A stretch of DNA of 64,000 bases from Meloidogyne chitwoodi (lineage: Eukaryota; Nematoda; Chromadorea; Rhabditida; Meloidogynidae): positions 1,674,001 to 1,738,000 of the forward strand of contig JACZZP010000018.1 in assembly GCA_015183035.1 (NCBI GenBank). The letters are read 5' to 3'. The notes beneath the pieces were generated by a model, which was not told the origin of the DNA, did no database searches, and was given only the letters and a program-made list of their open reading frames with translations. Below, piece by piece: positions 47,665 to 57,144 of the stretch (the first letter of the stretch is position 1; the number at the start of each line of letters is the position of its first letter). Position numbers and translations under genes: made by a program.

Positions 47665-49930
47665 ATGGCTGTAGATGTTAATTCAGCGCTTAATAGAGCA
47701 TATGAAGAACTAAGAAATATTGACTTGGATTTATCTTCATTATCTGGCGTTCAGGATCGGTTAGTTGTTTTTTGGTTATTTAATGCTTTTGATTTTTTTA
47801 ATTTTTAGGTTTAGCACAAGGAAGCGAGTTGCTAACGATTCTGGAAATGTAATAAATTCTACAAATGATCGGTATTTTTAAACGATTTCAATTAATTTAG
47901 TTTAATCTTGTTTTTTTTAAGTCGAATTCTGGAAGGTGGCCGAAGGATAATTGTCGGGCCAGAGGGCAGGTTTGTGTAAATAAATATAATGGGAATCTTA
48001 AGTAATACAAGAAAACCCCCTTTCCTTGGAAAAACCCAGGTTTGGCGCCAAAAACCAGGCCAATCTTTGGTAAATACGTAACTTTTTTAAGTGCTCCTAA
48101 ACGTTCTCGACATGATGATGATCTTTGGAATGAACAGCGTCAACACCACAACAATCATCGCTACCCACAACGTGAATTATCCCCTAATTCTTCTCGACCT
48201 CAACGTACTTTGTCTAGTGTTATAATGTCTTCTACCAGTGGTGCGTCTACAATTGAGACCAAATCGCGGACTGCTGTGATCACCGAGAAGAAGAAAAATG
48301 AAACAAAAGAAGATGCTGTCCGGTTCTTTTTTTATAATGTAACTTTTTTTAATCAAAATATTTTAGAAACCGACGTCTTTTTTCTAATCTTGTAGTGCGT
48401 ACCTTACGACAATTTCAAAAGGAAGAAAAGACTGTTGGGGTTAAAGGACATGCACAGGTTTTTTTCTAAACTTTTGTCTTTAATTAATTTTTTAGCTAGA
48501 AAAGCAACGAGAAGTTGAACGTCGTTTGGAAGAAAATGAAAAAGAAAATCGTGAGAGATTGTTACGTGAACGTGATATATTAATGGAAAAACGGCGAGAC
48601 AAGGAAATGCAAATTCAAGCACTTCGTCGTCAAAAAGCAATTGAACAATCGGTTTATTTTTTTAATATTTTAGAATTTTTTTAAATTTTAGGCGGAGGAG
48701 AAAACTAAGCATTTTCAAAGACTTGCCTGTTTTATTCAGACACAGACTAAACCACCGCTTTTCTTTTTGCCATCAAAACATACTTTGAGAACTTTGGAAT
48801 TACTTAAGGATTCTTCTAAAAAGATTGAAAGTTTGTTTATTTTTTTTATTGAGTTTTGGATAAATTAAACCAACTCTAGTCTAAATTTACAATTTTTCAT
48901 TATTTTTGGCCTTTTCTAATCTTTCTATTTTTTAATATTCTTTTTCACGTACCTCTCTTCATTTACTTGTTCTCCTCAAAAGATTTATATTTGTTTTAAT
49001 CCTTTTGAGCTTTTTTTGCTTTTTAAAACATTTGGTCCTAAATATTTTACATTTTGCACACCTTAACCCTTCCAAAAAGGAAGAAAAAAATTATTTTTCC
49101 AAAAAAGAATATAAAGATCTTGTGGCATATAATCACCCTAAAATTTCCTTTTAAAAAATTACATAACTTTAAAACGTTAAAATAAATAAAAAATCTCATC
49201 TTTTTAAGGTCTAATTGAACTTCGTCGTGAAGAAATGGATCGTGAACTTAAACGTTTACGAACATTTATAAGTTGTGGTGGTAATGGCAACAATGTAATG
49301 AAACGAGAAATTGAAGAAGAGGAAAACTCTGAAGATGAAGAAAATAATTCAAATATTAGTAGTGGTAAAGGTCGTCCTCTTCCATTAAAATCAACAATTG
49401 TAGTCAAAAAAGAATTTAAAACTGAACAAAATGAAGAAGAAGAACAAATTGTTGAAAATAATAATATTGGGCCAATAATTGTTTCAAGTACAAAAGATAA
49501 AGAAATTGTAAATGAGACATTTCTTCGTCCAACAAAAAGTGTAATAATTGATGGAGATGATGGGGGTGATGATAATAATAATGAGGAAGATGAGGATAAT
49601 AATAATGTTAATAATAATAATATTGGTGTTGTTGTTGTTGCTAATGATGATGTTGAAACTGATAGGAATGGACAAGGTTTTTTTTATTTTTTATTTTATA
49701 AATAATTGTAAGGGGACAATTGTTGAGATGTGTATGAAAAGCCTCAATCAATATTCCTTTAGGTTTGGAATTTTACACAAATTTTTTAGACTTTTTTGAA
49801 TTATTTGACTATTCTACCCTTTTAAAAGATTTTTTCTCTAATTTTTTTATTTTGAATGTCCTCTAATTAATTTTCAGATAATGCTGATACCTTCGAAGAG
49901 GAACGTGATGAGAGTGGTGAGAATATTTAA
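47665..49930 (+). CDS. pnn-1: Pinin (splicing-associated nuclear protein)
   Basis: Pinin is a nuclear-speckle protein that associates with the exon-junction complex and influences pre-mRNA splicing. Exons: 47665-47759, 47809-47871, 47922-47969, 48092-48322, 48367-48457, 48496-48651, 48692-48830, 49209-49676, 49878-49930; 447 residues, shorter than vertebrate pinin because the long Ser/Arg-rich tail is missing. The family signature is clear: RNRRLFSNLVVRTLRQFQKE (about 145-165), a charged helix RRLEENEKENRERLLRERDI, FIQTQTKPPLFFLPSKHTL (about 240-258) and SLIELRREEMDRELKRLR. An upstream RILEGGRRIIVGPEG block precedes them, and the tail is Asp/Glu/Asn-rich. Joining 47969 directly to the acceptor at 48092 preserves frame; a 22-nt intron alternative was rejected. 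The terminal exon could instead be spliced at its GTGAGA. Confidence 0.9.
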
Positions 49931-51228
49931 AAAAAATTAAGAGTAAGTATAAAATAAAAATTTTTTTTGTGTGAATTTTTTAAAGGTAAGTTTTATTATT
50001 TTTTGGTAAGAAAAAAGGAAAGAGTATTTTTAATTATTTTATTTTTGTGGGGATACATAGGAGAATTTTGAATGAAAAAAAAATTAATTATTTTACGCAA
50101 AAATTGTTTTTTTTGTTTATTTTTAAAATATAATTCATTCATTTTTTGCAACAATTTTGAATAAATTTATTTTTTTTTAATTTAAAAATGCTTGCGAGAT
50201 TAATTAAAAATTTTGGGATGATTGTTTTTTTTAATTAATTTTTTTGAAAAAAGTGGGAGCGCAGTTGTTTCATCGGACAACAGTGTAGCTTGCAGTGGAC
50301 GTACGCTCTATTATGCTGGACTTTTTCCTCCATCCTCCTCGGTGCATATTCTTTGTGCCTGCACCCCTCCACAACAATTTAAATAGATTGTGTTTCCTTC
50401 CTGGCACCTTCTCTTTAGGATATCCTCAAGAGGCATAGAACCGGCTTCCAGTTCCGCCGCACAAATAAAACGTCGTTTTATTTGTGGGATCACGAACAGT
50501 CTAAAGTTCGTGAAAACTCAACCTCACAGTGGAACACCGTGAAAGCTGGATTGCCAACATTACTCACCACTTGCCCCTTTTGTCCTCTACATGATGCTCT
50601 AATTCACATCACTGCCCTCACATTAAAAGTTCATTCGTTGGGTAAATATATAATTGTTGGAATTAATTATTTGAATAATTAGATGAGTTGTAATCATAGC
50701 GTTTGTTAGAGAGTAGTAATTCTTCTCTATCTGTTATTCCTTCCATGAGTGACCGGTCAGAGAGTGTAAAAAAGAGAAAGTGTATAAAAATAAGAGTCAA
50801 TTTCACAAAAGAAAAAAATTAATATAAATATTGTTCAAAATTGATCTTTGTACATTTTGTCGTTTGTCTTTATTGTCTTTTGTGCAATTAATATTTTAAT
50901 TAAATAGAATATTTTCATTTTTATAATTGTACTCTAAATAATATTAGAATTTCTCATTAATTATTTGTCTCAGTCTCTAATGTCCGCATTGTATTTTGGT
51001 CTTTTTTTATTAACACTTGTTTATATTAAATATTTATTAACCTTTTACTCTACATATAAGATCAATATTAATGTTAGTGGTTTTAACTTTATTTTGAACA
51101 TTTATTTATTTTTTTGGTTAACTCTAACTAGTGGCTTTTTAAATTTATGCTGACATTTTTTGCGTTTTAAAAAGCTGTTTTTAATTAAATAATTATTTAA
51201 GAAAGATTAAAAGAAATCTTTTTAAAAA
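49931..51228. other. Pinin-to-phosphorylase interval
   Basis: About 1.3 kb. The first 300 bp are T-rich and probably the pinin 3' end. A GC-richer block (50250-50690) follows and is listed separately. The remaining 500 bp before the phosphorylase start are AT-rich, with nothing convincing beyond short frames. Confidence 0.5.
50280..50692 (+). CDS. Possible unrecognised exons in a GC-rich block
   Basis: Base composition rises sharply here. On the plus strand, an open stretch VVSSDNSVACSGRTLYYAGL and LFPPSSS ends at TCCTCG|GTGCAT (50280-50338), a second exon follows the acceptor TTCTCTTTAG (50419-50641, 74 codons with LTTCPFCPLHDALIHITALT), and a third would give a stop at once. Phases agree, and the first piece could accept the phase-1 GTGAGA donor in the last pinin exon, so this may be a pinin alternative end or a separate gene. 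The minus strand is also open over 50311-50515 (with NTIYLNCCGGVQAQRICTEE), so direction is not settled. No family recognised; Cys and His residues do not form a standard finger. Confidence 0.35.
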
Positions 51229-54200
51229 ATGGACAATTCTGACATGGACAAACATAAACAAATTAGTGTACGAGGAATTGCACAAGTTGAAAATGTTGCA
51301 AACATTAAAAAGACGTTCAATCGACATTTACATTTCTCAATGATAAAAGACAGAAATGTGTCAACACCTAGAGATTATTATTTTGGTAAAATTAAAAGTT
51401 AAAGAGTAATATTGAGAGGTTTTACTTTTTTAGATTTAAATATTTGTTTTTCATTTTAAGCTCTTGCACATACTATCCGCGATCATTTGGTCAGTAGATG
51501 GATTCGAACTCAACAACATTATTATGAAAATGATCCAAAGGTTTTGTTAGTTTATAATTGTTTTTAATTGTGGTTGATTTCTTCAAACAAATAAAATAGG
51601 GGAGAAGTAAATAGAATGAACGAAAACCTTGGAATTCCCAATTGTAGAGAGATTTAAGAATTTGATTTTCTATTCTTTCCACTGTCTTTAAAATTTTGGA
51701 ACAATTTATCAAAAACTTAAAAATGATTATTTAAAAATTAATTCCCATCCTTTTAAAATAGCGTGTTTACTACCTTTCATTAGAATTTTATATGGGAAGA
51801 ACATTGTCAAACACAATGTTAAATTTGGGAATGCAAGCAACTGTGGATGAAGCTCTCTATCAGGTTTTCTCTTTTAAATTGTTTTTCTTACAAATTTAAA
51901 TATTATAGCTTGGTCTGAACATTGAAGAATTACAAGAAATTGAAGAAGATGCGGGTTTAGGAAATGGAGGACTTGGACGTTTAGCTGCATGTTTTCTTGA
52001 CTCAATGGCAACTTTGGGCATTCCAGCATATGGTTATGGATTGCGTTATGAATATGGAATTTTTAAGCAAATAATAAAAGATGGATGGCAGGTTTAGAAT
52101 TTAGTTAATTAGGCAAATCCACCCAGAGATTCCCCTAAATTCCTAACAATTAAAAGTGATATTAAGTCGATTTTTCTGAGTCAAACTTCTTGTTAATATA
52201 AGGAATAGATTTCTACTATTTAAAACGCTAAGGAATTGGTTTAAGATAATTTACTGCTTTTTTTTAATTTAAAAAATTCAGGTTGAAGAACCAGACGATT
52301 GGCTACGCTTTGGAAATCCTTGGGAGAAGGCTAGACCTGAATATATGCTTCCAGTTAATTTTTATGGAAGAGTTGAAAAGGATTCTTTTGGAAAGGTTTT
52401 CTTTTAAATTAATTAATTATTAATTTTTATTCTTTTTTAGAGTCATTGGTGTGACACTCACCTAGTTTTTGCTATGCCTTATGACACTCCAGTGCCTGGA
52501 TTTCGAAATAATGTTGTTAATACTCTTCGTCTTTGGTCTGCAAAAGCTGAGAATCACTTCCATTTGCAATTTTGTTTGTTTTTTAGAATATATTTTTTAC
52601 CTTTATGAGTTTGGCCGAATCATATTTTCTTTTTAAATTTGTTTATTTTCAATTTATTTCTAGTCAATGATGGAGAATATATTCAAGCTGTTATGGACAG
52701 AAACGTTTCTGAAAATATAACACGTGTTTTATATCCAAATGACAATGTTTTTGTTGGAAAAGAGTTGAGATTGAAACAAGAATATTTTTTGGTGGCTGCT
52801 ACTTTGCAAGACATTATTAGACGATTTAAATCAAGTCAATATGGAAATCGAAATCCTATACGTGTTGAATTTGATTCCTTTCCTGACAAGGTTTTTTTTT
52901 TTAATATTTTTTGTGGTTTTAAATAAGATTTTTGACTATTTTTGTTTACTAACTTTTTTTAAATGAAAAAATTAAGATTTTTAGTTAATAAAAAATGTTT
53001 GCCCGCCAAGAAGATTCGAACTTTTACCTATTAGAGAACTTTTACCCCACAAATTAAGAATTTATGCACTTAACCACAAAATTGTTTTTTACGAAATTTT
53101 CCTTAATTTTTTTCTAATTGCTTTTCTTTGATTTTTTTCTTTTAAATTTATTTTTTATTTTATAATAATTAATTTAAAAAAAGGTTGCAATTCAATTAAA
53201 TGACACTCATCCTTCCATTGGAATACCAGAACTTGTTCGTCTTTTAGTAGATGTTGAAGGACTTGAATTTGATCATGCATGGGATATTTGTGTTAAAACC
53301 TTTGCTTATACTAATCATACTTTGTTACCTGAAGCTTTGGAACGTTGGCCGGTTTTTTTTAATTTTTTTGAATTTTTACAAATTTTTTAAAATTAAGGTT
53401 TCAATGTTGGAACATTTATTGCCACGACATTTAGAGGTTTTTTTAGTTTTTTTAATTTATTTTTATTAAATATTAGGGTAATAACTTATTAAAAGCTTAG
53501 AAATTAGTCGAAAAAATTTTTGACTCCAAACGGGTTCGAACTTTGGTCTTTCAAAATTTTCCACTTAACCAAAGAGTCAATTTTTAAATTTGTGCCATTT
53601 TTTCTGTTTTTTCGATATTTTTACTTTTATATGAGTCTAAAATAAATTTAAAAATAAATTTTATTTGTTTGTTCAGATTATCTACATGATCAATCAAGAA
53701 TTTTTGGACGTAAGAGATTTCTCAAATTTTTTTTTTTTAATTTTAAAATTTTTTAACCTAAGCAAGTAGAAAAGAAATATCCAGGGGATGTAGAGAGAGT
53801 ACGTAGAATGTCTATAGTTGAAGAACCTGACCAATTTAATGGAGATAAAAGAATTAATATGGCACATTTGTGTATTGTTGGGTCTCATTGTACTAATGGA
53901 GTGGCTGAATTACACTCTTCTTTGCTTAAAAGTCAAACGTATATTTTTTTTAATTTATTAAATATTATCTACATTATTTTTTTGGAAAGAAATTCTAAAG
54001 TTATCTAATTTTGGGTGAACACGCCATTTATTCGCGAGAAAATAGTTTAACCCAGATTAAAAATTTTGTTTTGCGAATAAATGGGGTGTGTACCTAAAAT
54101 AGATAAATTAAAAAAATTCTAATTAAGCATAAATATTGTTTGACTCTCAAACGGATTCGAACTTTGGTCTTTTAAAATTTAAAAATTTTCCACTTAACCA

Positions 54201-56392
54201 ACGAGTCAAAATTTTTGATTTTTTGTCTAATATGAAAATTAATATTTTTTTATTTTTTAAAATTTATTTTTTAATGTTTTGAACAGTTTTCGAGATTTTT
54301 ATGAATATTTTCCTCATCGTTTTCAAAATAAAACTAATGGAATAACTCCGCGTCGTTGGCTACTTTTGTGTAATCCTTCACTTGCTGACCTTATTTGTGA
54401 CGTAAAAATAATAATTTTTTATTTTTTTATTAATATTTCAATTTAATTTTATTAATTTAAATTTTAAAAAATTAAAAAAAAAAAATTATTTTTTTTTAAA
54501 TTTTAGAAGATTGGAGATGAATATATTCATGATTTATCAAAGCTTAGACAATTAGATAATTTTGCTAATAATATTGGATTTTTGGATGCTATTGCACGAA
54601 TTAAAAGAGTATTTATTTTATTTTTTTTAATTTAATTAATTTTTTTATTTTTAAATTAGGATAATAAATTACGTGTTGCACAATTTATTAAAGAACAATT
54701 TGATATTGACATTAATCCTGCTAGTTTGTTTTTTTATTTTAAATTATTGAATTTGACCATTTTGAGAATTTTTGAGTTTTGACCATTTTGAGAATTTTAT
54801 AAATTTCTTTTCAATAATTATTTTAATTTATTAAAGGTATGTATGATATTCATGTAAAGCGTATTCACGAATATAAACGTCAATTATTAAATATTCTTCA
54901 CGTAATAACTCTTTATAATCGAATAAAAGCTGACCCAATTGCTGAAATTGTTCCGAGGACTGTTATGTTTGGGGGAAAGGTTTTTTTGAATTTATAATTT
55001 TTTTCAAATTTTAAAATAATTATTTTTAGGCAGCACCAGGTTATCATATGGCTAAACAAATTATTAAATTAATTAATGCTGTTGCTTCTGTTGTTAATTG
55101 TGATCCTATTGTTGGGGACAAGTTGAAGGTTTTTTTTGAGAAATTAATTTTTTTATTTTTTTTAAATTTTGGGGGAAATTTGGGGTTTTTTGTGTTTTTG
55201 ACCATTTTGTCGGAAATTGATTTTTGACCATTTTGAGAAAAAATGTCAAAATGTTCAATTTTGTTCAGGTAGTTTTCTTGGAGAATTATCGTGTTTCAAT
55301 GGCTGAAAAAATAATTCCAGCAGCTGATTTGTCTGAACAAATTTCAACAGCGGGGACAGAAGCATCAGGTACTGGAAATATGAAATTTATGTTAAATGGT
55401 GCTTTGACAATTGGAACTTTGGATGGAGCTAATGTTGAAATGGCCGAGGAAATGGGCGAAGAAAATATTTTTATTTTTGGAATGAAAGTTGATGATGTTG
55501 CTGCTTTGGAGAAAAAAAGGTTTTTTTTTATTTTAAGGGGAACTTGGTCTTTAGGTACACACCCCATTTATTCGCAAACGAAAATATTTTATTCTTCATC
55601 TTTGAGTGTAAAATATTTTTTGCGAATAAATGGGGTGTTCATTTAGATAATTAAAAATAGGATTTTATATTTTATGTAAACATCCCATTTATTCGCAAAA
55701 ATTATTTAATTTTTAATTTTGCGAATAAATGGGGTGTTCCAATATTTTGAATTTTTTAGATTAAAAATAAAATAAGATTAATTAATTTAATTCTCTTTTT
55801 AAAGTTATAAATCAACTGATTTTATTGAAAAAAATGCAGAATTATTTCAATGTGTAGAACAAATTGAGGCAGGCTTTTTTACTCCAGATTCGCCTGATGA
55901 TCTTAAAGATGTTGCTAATTCTTTACGTTTTTATGATCGTTTTCATGTTTGTGCTGATTATGCTGATTATATACGTTGTCAAGATTTGGTTTCAAAAACT
56001 TATAAGGTTTTTTTTAATTTTTGTTATAAAAGGGTAAAATGTCAAAATGGTAAAATTTGAATTTTTTATTTAATTGTTATTATTAGCTTTTTAAACAAGT
56101 TTTGGGTGATTTTAAATAATTTTTTTAATAAAATTCTCTCCTTGTTGACATTTTGTCTTTTTGACATTTTGTCATTTTACCCATTTTTAATTTTTTATTT
56201 AAAAAGGATCAAGACAAATGGCTAAAAATGTGTTTATTTAATATATCTTCAAGTGGTAAATTTAGTACAGATAGAACAATTAGAGAATATTCAAAAGATA
56301 TTTGGAATATTAAAAGTGAAGAATCTGTTCAATTACCACCACCCTATGAAACTGAAGATGATAAAAATCCTCCTTCTTCTGATGGATTTTAA
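51229..56392 (+). CDS. pygl-1: Glycogen phosphorylase
   Basis: Cytosolic PLP enzyme that releases glucose-1-phosphate from glycogen. Nineteen exons: 51229-51385, 51461-51540, 51762-51863, 51909-52091, 52282-52395, 52441-52573, 52664-52890, 53184-53351, 53398-53436, 53677-53709, 53763-53938, 54287-54401, 54507-54608, 54660-54723, 54837-54979, 55030-55128, 55269-55519, 55805-56006, 56207-56392; 857 residues, normal length. The N-terminus has [10 protein letters not shown], retaining the regulatory Ser (residue 13) phosphorylated by phosphorylase kinase in animals. Further landmarks are [58 protein letters not shown] and [20 protein letters not shown], whose Lys carries PLP. All frames agree across 18 introns, of which 13 start GTTT. 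The introns host tRNA-like remnants and CCCATTTATTCGC foldbacks. Confidence 0.97.
53000..53084 (-). repeat. tRNA-like remnant 3 (intronic)
   Basis: Minus strand: leader AATTTTGTGGTTAAGTG as in remnant 1, then a long AT-rich middle, then B-box-like AGTTCGAATCTT. Lies in phosphorylase intron 52891-53183. Too degenerate for an acceptor stem. Confidence 0.5.
53521..53580 (-). repeat. tRNA-like remnant 4 (intronic)
   Basis: Minus strand: TTGACTC, then TGGTTAAGTGG, a short AT middle, AAGTTCGAACCCG and GGAGTCA. The terminal TTGACTC/GAGTCAA pair is perfect and works as a 7-bp acceptor stem; the anticodon arm is poor. Closely related to remnant 5. In phosphorylase intron 53437-53676. Confidence 0.6.
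54001..54106. repeat. CCCATTTATTCGC foldback, copy 2
   Basis: Left end TTATCTAATTTTGGGTGAAC followed by ACGCCATTTATTCGC; right end GCGAATAAATGGGGTGTGTA then CCTAAAATAGATAA. Arms of about 35 bp. In phosphorylase intron 53939-54286, next to tRNA-like remnant 5. Confidence 0.85.
54139..54210 (-). repeat. tRNA-like remnant 5 (intronic)
   Basis: Minus strand: TTTGACTCGTTGGTTAAGTG, an AT-rich middle about 8 nt longer than in remnant 4, AAGTTCGAATCCG and GAGTCAAA. The terminal 8 bp pair perfectly. Paralogue of remnant 4. Confidence 0.6.
55543..55650. repeat. CCCATTTATTCGC foldback, copy 3
   Basis: ACACACCCCATTTATTCGCA and its inverted partner TGCGAATAAATGGGGTGTTC flank an AAAATATTTTA...GTAAAATATTTT core, which is the fullest version of the family. 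In phosphorylase intron 55520-55804. Confidence 0.88.
55676..55740. repeat. CCCATTTATTCGC foldback, copy 4 (short)
   Basis: AAACATCCCATTTATTCGCA and TTGCGAATAAATGGGGTGTT separated by only about 22 bp of AT; core deleted relative to copy 3, which sits 26 bp away in the same intron. Confidence 0.88.
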
Positions 56393-57144
56393 ATTAAAAA
56401 TATTTAAATATTTTTTAGGTAAAAATAAGGGATAAGTAAATTTAAATTTTTTTTTAATTTTATGAAAATTTGTCTATTTTGGGGTAACACCCCATTTATT
56501 CGCAAAAAAAAATTTTTTTGTATACCTAAAAATGATTTAAAGTAAAATATTTATTTGCAATAAATGGAATCTTTTTATTTTTTTTTGCGAATAAATGGGA
56601 CCTAAAATAGACAAATGTTTCAATTTTATTTTTAAAGAAAAAAATGCTTACTTAGAAACAACATATATATTTTATTTTTTTTTCACTTTTTTTGTTAAAA
56701 AAAATTTAGATAGACTTTAAAAATTTATTTTTTTACTTTTTTAAATTAAAAATAATATTATTAATTATTATTGTAAATGTTAATATTAATTAAATAAATT
56801 ACTTAGCGCTTTTTGAAGGTTTTTTTTTTTAATTATTTTTTTATTTTTCTCTTATCTTTTTTTTCTGATGAGAATATATTTATTATTATTGCTTGCTATT
56901 TGTCTCTATATGAAAATCAATTTTTTTAATTTTAAAAAATCGTTGTTTATTTAAACAGCATTATTTTAATATATTCAAATCTAAAATAAAATTATTTGAT
57001 TTTTTTAATATTCTAAAAAATGATTTAAATTATTTTCAAATTAACCAATACTCAAATATACCCTTTTATTTAAATTTTTATTTTTCAGACTCAAATGGTT
57101 ATTTTTAATTTTAATATTTTTAAATAAATATTTAAATTTAGAAA
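56393..57144. other. Phosphorylase-to-esterase spacer
   Basis: About 750 bp between same-strand genes. Contains foldback copy 5 and otherwise AT-rich sequence without readable genes. The downstream gene's promoter should be in the right half. Confidence 0.5.
56469..56616. repeat. CCCATTTATTCGC foldback, copy 5
   Basis: TTTGTCTATTTTGGGGTAAC then ACCCCATTTATTCGCAAA; the right end is TTTGCGAATAAATGGGACCT then AAAATAGACAAA. An internal degraded right arm (TTTGCAATAAATGGAAT) suggests one copy inserted into or duplicated within another. Lies 77 bp after the phosphorylase stop codon, probably in its 3' untranslated region. Confidence 0.8.

Noticed and set aside
48042..48091. Pinin exon starting at 48042 with a 22-nt intron
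   Set aside because: The intron would be too short; splicing 47969 directly to 48092 keeps frame with a normal 122-nt intron.
49548..49799. Overlapping plus- and minus-strand Ile/Met-rich frames in the pinin last exons
   Set aside because: They are shadows of the GAT/AAT-repeat coding region of pinin.
50311..50515. Minus-strand Cys-containing frame as a gene
   Set aside because: Competes with phase-consistent plus-strand exons in the same GC-rich block; neither has a recognised family, so direction is left open.
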